From the NCBI GenBank assembly GCA_025354845.1, contig JANXMD010000037.1:1-15179 (forward strand): 15,179 nt of DNA. The letters are read 5' to 3'. The notes beneath the pieces are model-generated. The model saw only the letters and a program-made list of their open reading frames with translations, did no database searches and had not been told where the DNA came from. The DNA comes from Verrucomicrobiota bacterium (GTDB lineage: Bacteria; Verrucomicrobiota; Verrucomicrobiia; Limisphaerales; UBA9464). The position numbers and the translations under genes were made by a program. Every line of letters starts with the position of its first letter. Positions within the stretch are counted from its first letter, which is position 1. This document shows, piece by piece, positions 14,682-15,179 of this stretch.

Positions 14682-14746
14682 GGATCACAATAAGCATCGG
14701 TGCCCCGGGAGACGCGTGCAGTGATCCCTATTCCATGGTGGCACCG
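14682..14746. other. Two interleaved perfect inverted repeats
   Basis: GGATCAC (14682-14688) is the reverse complement of GTGATCC (14721-14727), and CGGTGCC (14698-14704) is the reverse complement of GGCACCG (14740-14746). The two pairs are interleaved, the order expected of a pseudoknot if transcribed. Two 7-base matches can arise by chance in a stretch of this size, so this is only a suggestion. Confidence 0.25.
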
Positions 14747-14783
14747 CTCGAGCGTGGTTCGAGTCCGCCTGTCTGCATGCTTA

Positions 14784-14803
14784 ATCTGTGTTTATCCGTG
14801 TCC
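14784..14803. repeat. ATCTGTG-type 10-base repeat array, right block (inverted)
   Basis: ATCTGTGTTT and ATCCGTGTCC are two decamers in the orientation opposite to those at 14301-14365, and a further TCTGTGTCC follows near 14818. Together the blocks frame about 500 bases of non-coding DNA in the manner of terminal inverted repeats. Confidence 0.6.
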
Positions 14804-14827
14804 CGCTTTGGCTCCAGTCTGTGTCCG

Positions 14828-15179
14828 TCACGGCGGCGGCGGCTGGAACGCGGGATCGATGGTGCGGATCGTGCGCAGCATCTTCTCATACGCCGGTCGG
14901 TTTTGATGGTAGGGGCCGACCAAAAGAACGCGGACCAAGTCGGCCGGCAAATGCGTGGGTTCACGCTGCGTAAATCCACGGGAGCGCCAGTACATGTCGA
15001 GGCTCGATCTCAGGTCACGCATGGCGATTGCGTACTCCCCGGGGGTGAGTGCGGATTCCATCGTCACAAAGTAGGGTGCCAATTGATCCAAGGGGAACGT
15101 CGTCCGCGGAAAGTTTTTGATTTGCGCGTACGCTTCGGTGACGGACTCGTACACGCGAGCCTCCCGTTCGCGATGCAGA
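14828..15179 (-). CDS. Unknown protein, C-terminal part (5' truncated by window edge)
   Basis: The minus-strand frame is open from the window edge to the TGA at 14828-14830, about 116 residues. A GTG at 15152-15154 could be read as a start, but the frame continues upstream with HRERE-AR, a charged helical stretch of the same character, so the gene probably begins outside the window. The visible part is alpha-helical and soluble-looking: YESVTEAYAQIKNFP, then LAPYFVTMESALTPGEYAIAMRDLRSSLDMYWRSRGF, and near the end LVRVLLVGPYHQNRPAYEKMLRTIRTIDPAF followed by a run of prolines. I do not recognise a family. The gene's 3' end is next to the decamer repeat region. Confidence 0.6.
   Translation of the reverse strand, partial: LHREREARVYESVTEAYAQIKNFPRTTFPLDQLAPYFVTMESALTPGEYAIAMRDLRSSLDMYWRSRGFTQREPTHLPADLVRVLLVGPYHQNRPAYEKMLRTIRTIDPAFQPPPP

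Noticed and set aside
14696..14780. tRNA-like tail with GGTTCGAGTCC
   Set aside because: The T-arm-like sequence is present, but the stem is imperfect and no matching acceptor stem or anticodon arm could be placed upstream. It is treated as a chance match or a relic at best.

Overview
The window looks like a high-GC chromosome fragment from a Verrucomicrobiota bacterium, possibly of the Pedosphaerales/Limisphaerales type. This is inferred from protein families, not from a marker gene. The pointers are a DUF1552 protein, a variant PEP-CTERM sorting tail, a secreted PhoD-type enzyme ending in an 'E-x-x-x-D-L-x-x-W ... Y-W-R-V-R' C-terminal domain that I associate with secreted verrucomicrobial proteins, start codons mostly without Shine-Dalgarno sequences, and intergenic repeats built from 10-base CACAGAT-like units.

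Layout. Bases 1-495 hold the 3' end of a DUF1552 gene (+). Bases 496-711 hold a MITE-like inverted repeat between convergent genes. Bases 712-4137 are a three-gene minus-strand run: an OB-fold-like secreted protein, a PhoA-type alkaline phosphatase with all its metal ligands and an extra N-terminal beta domain, and a PEP-CTERM-anchored protein. Bases 4138-4676 are a divergent intergenic region with a tandem 123-base palindromic repeat. A calcineurin-like phosphoesterase of the LpxH/PlcP type (4677-5558, +) converges on a class I methyltransferase (5595-6356, -). Divergent from the methyltransferase is a BtaA-type (DUF3419) aminocarboxypropyl transferase (6521-7717, +), overlapped by a GNAT/FemAB-like transferase gene (7683-8885, +). 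A 1110-residue PhoD-type phosphatase (9064-12396, +) ends before a clear rho-independent terminator. An unknown lipoprotein (12920-14230, +), a repeat-rich stretch (14231-14827) and the 3' end of an unknown minus-strand gene (14828-15179) complete the window.

How the genes fit together. Two secreted phosphatases flank a lipid block. If the phosphoesterase is PlcP-like, it would cut phospholipids to diacylglycerol and a phosphorylated headgroup. BtaA uses diacylglycerol and S-adenosylmethionine to make a phosphorus-free homoserine lipid. This is the known logic of phosphate-starvation lipid remodelling (PlcP plus BtaA/BtaB in alpha-proteobacteria). The unusual point is that no recognisable btaB follows btaA. 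A GNAT-fold enzyme is translationally overlapped with it instead, and an unrelated methyltransferase sits divergently next door. The locus is therefore a candidate for a variant, possibly N-acylated, aminolipid pathway. That interpretation is inference. No convincing Pho box was found.
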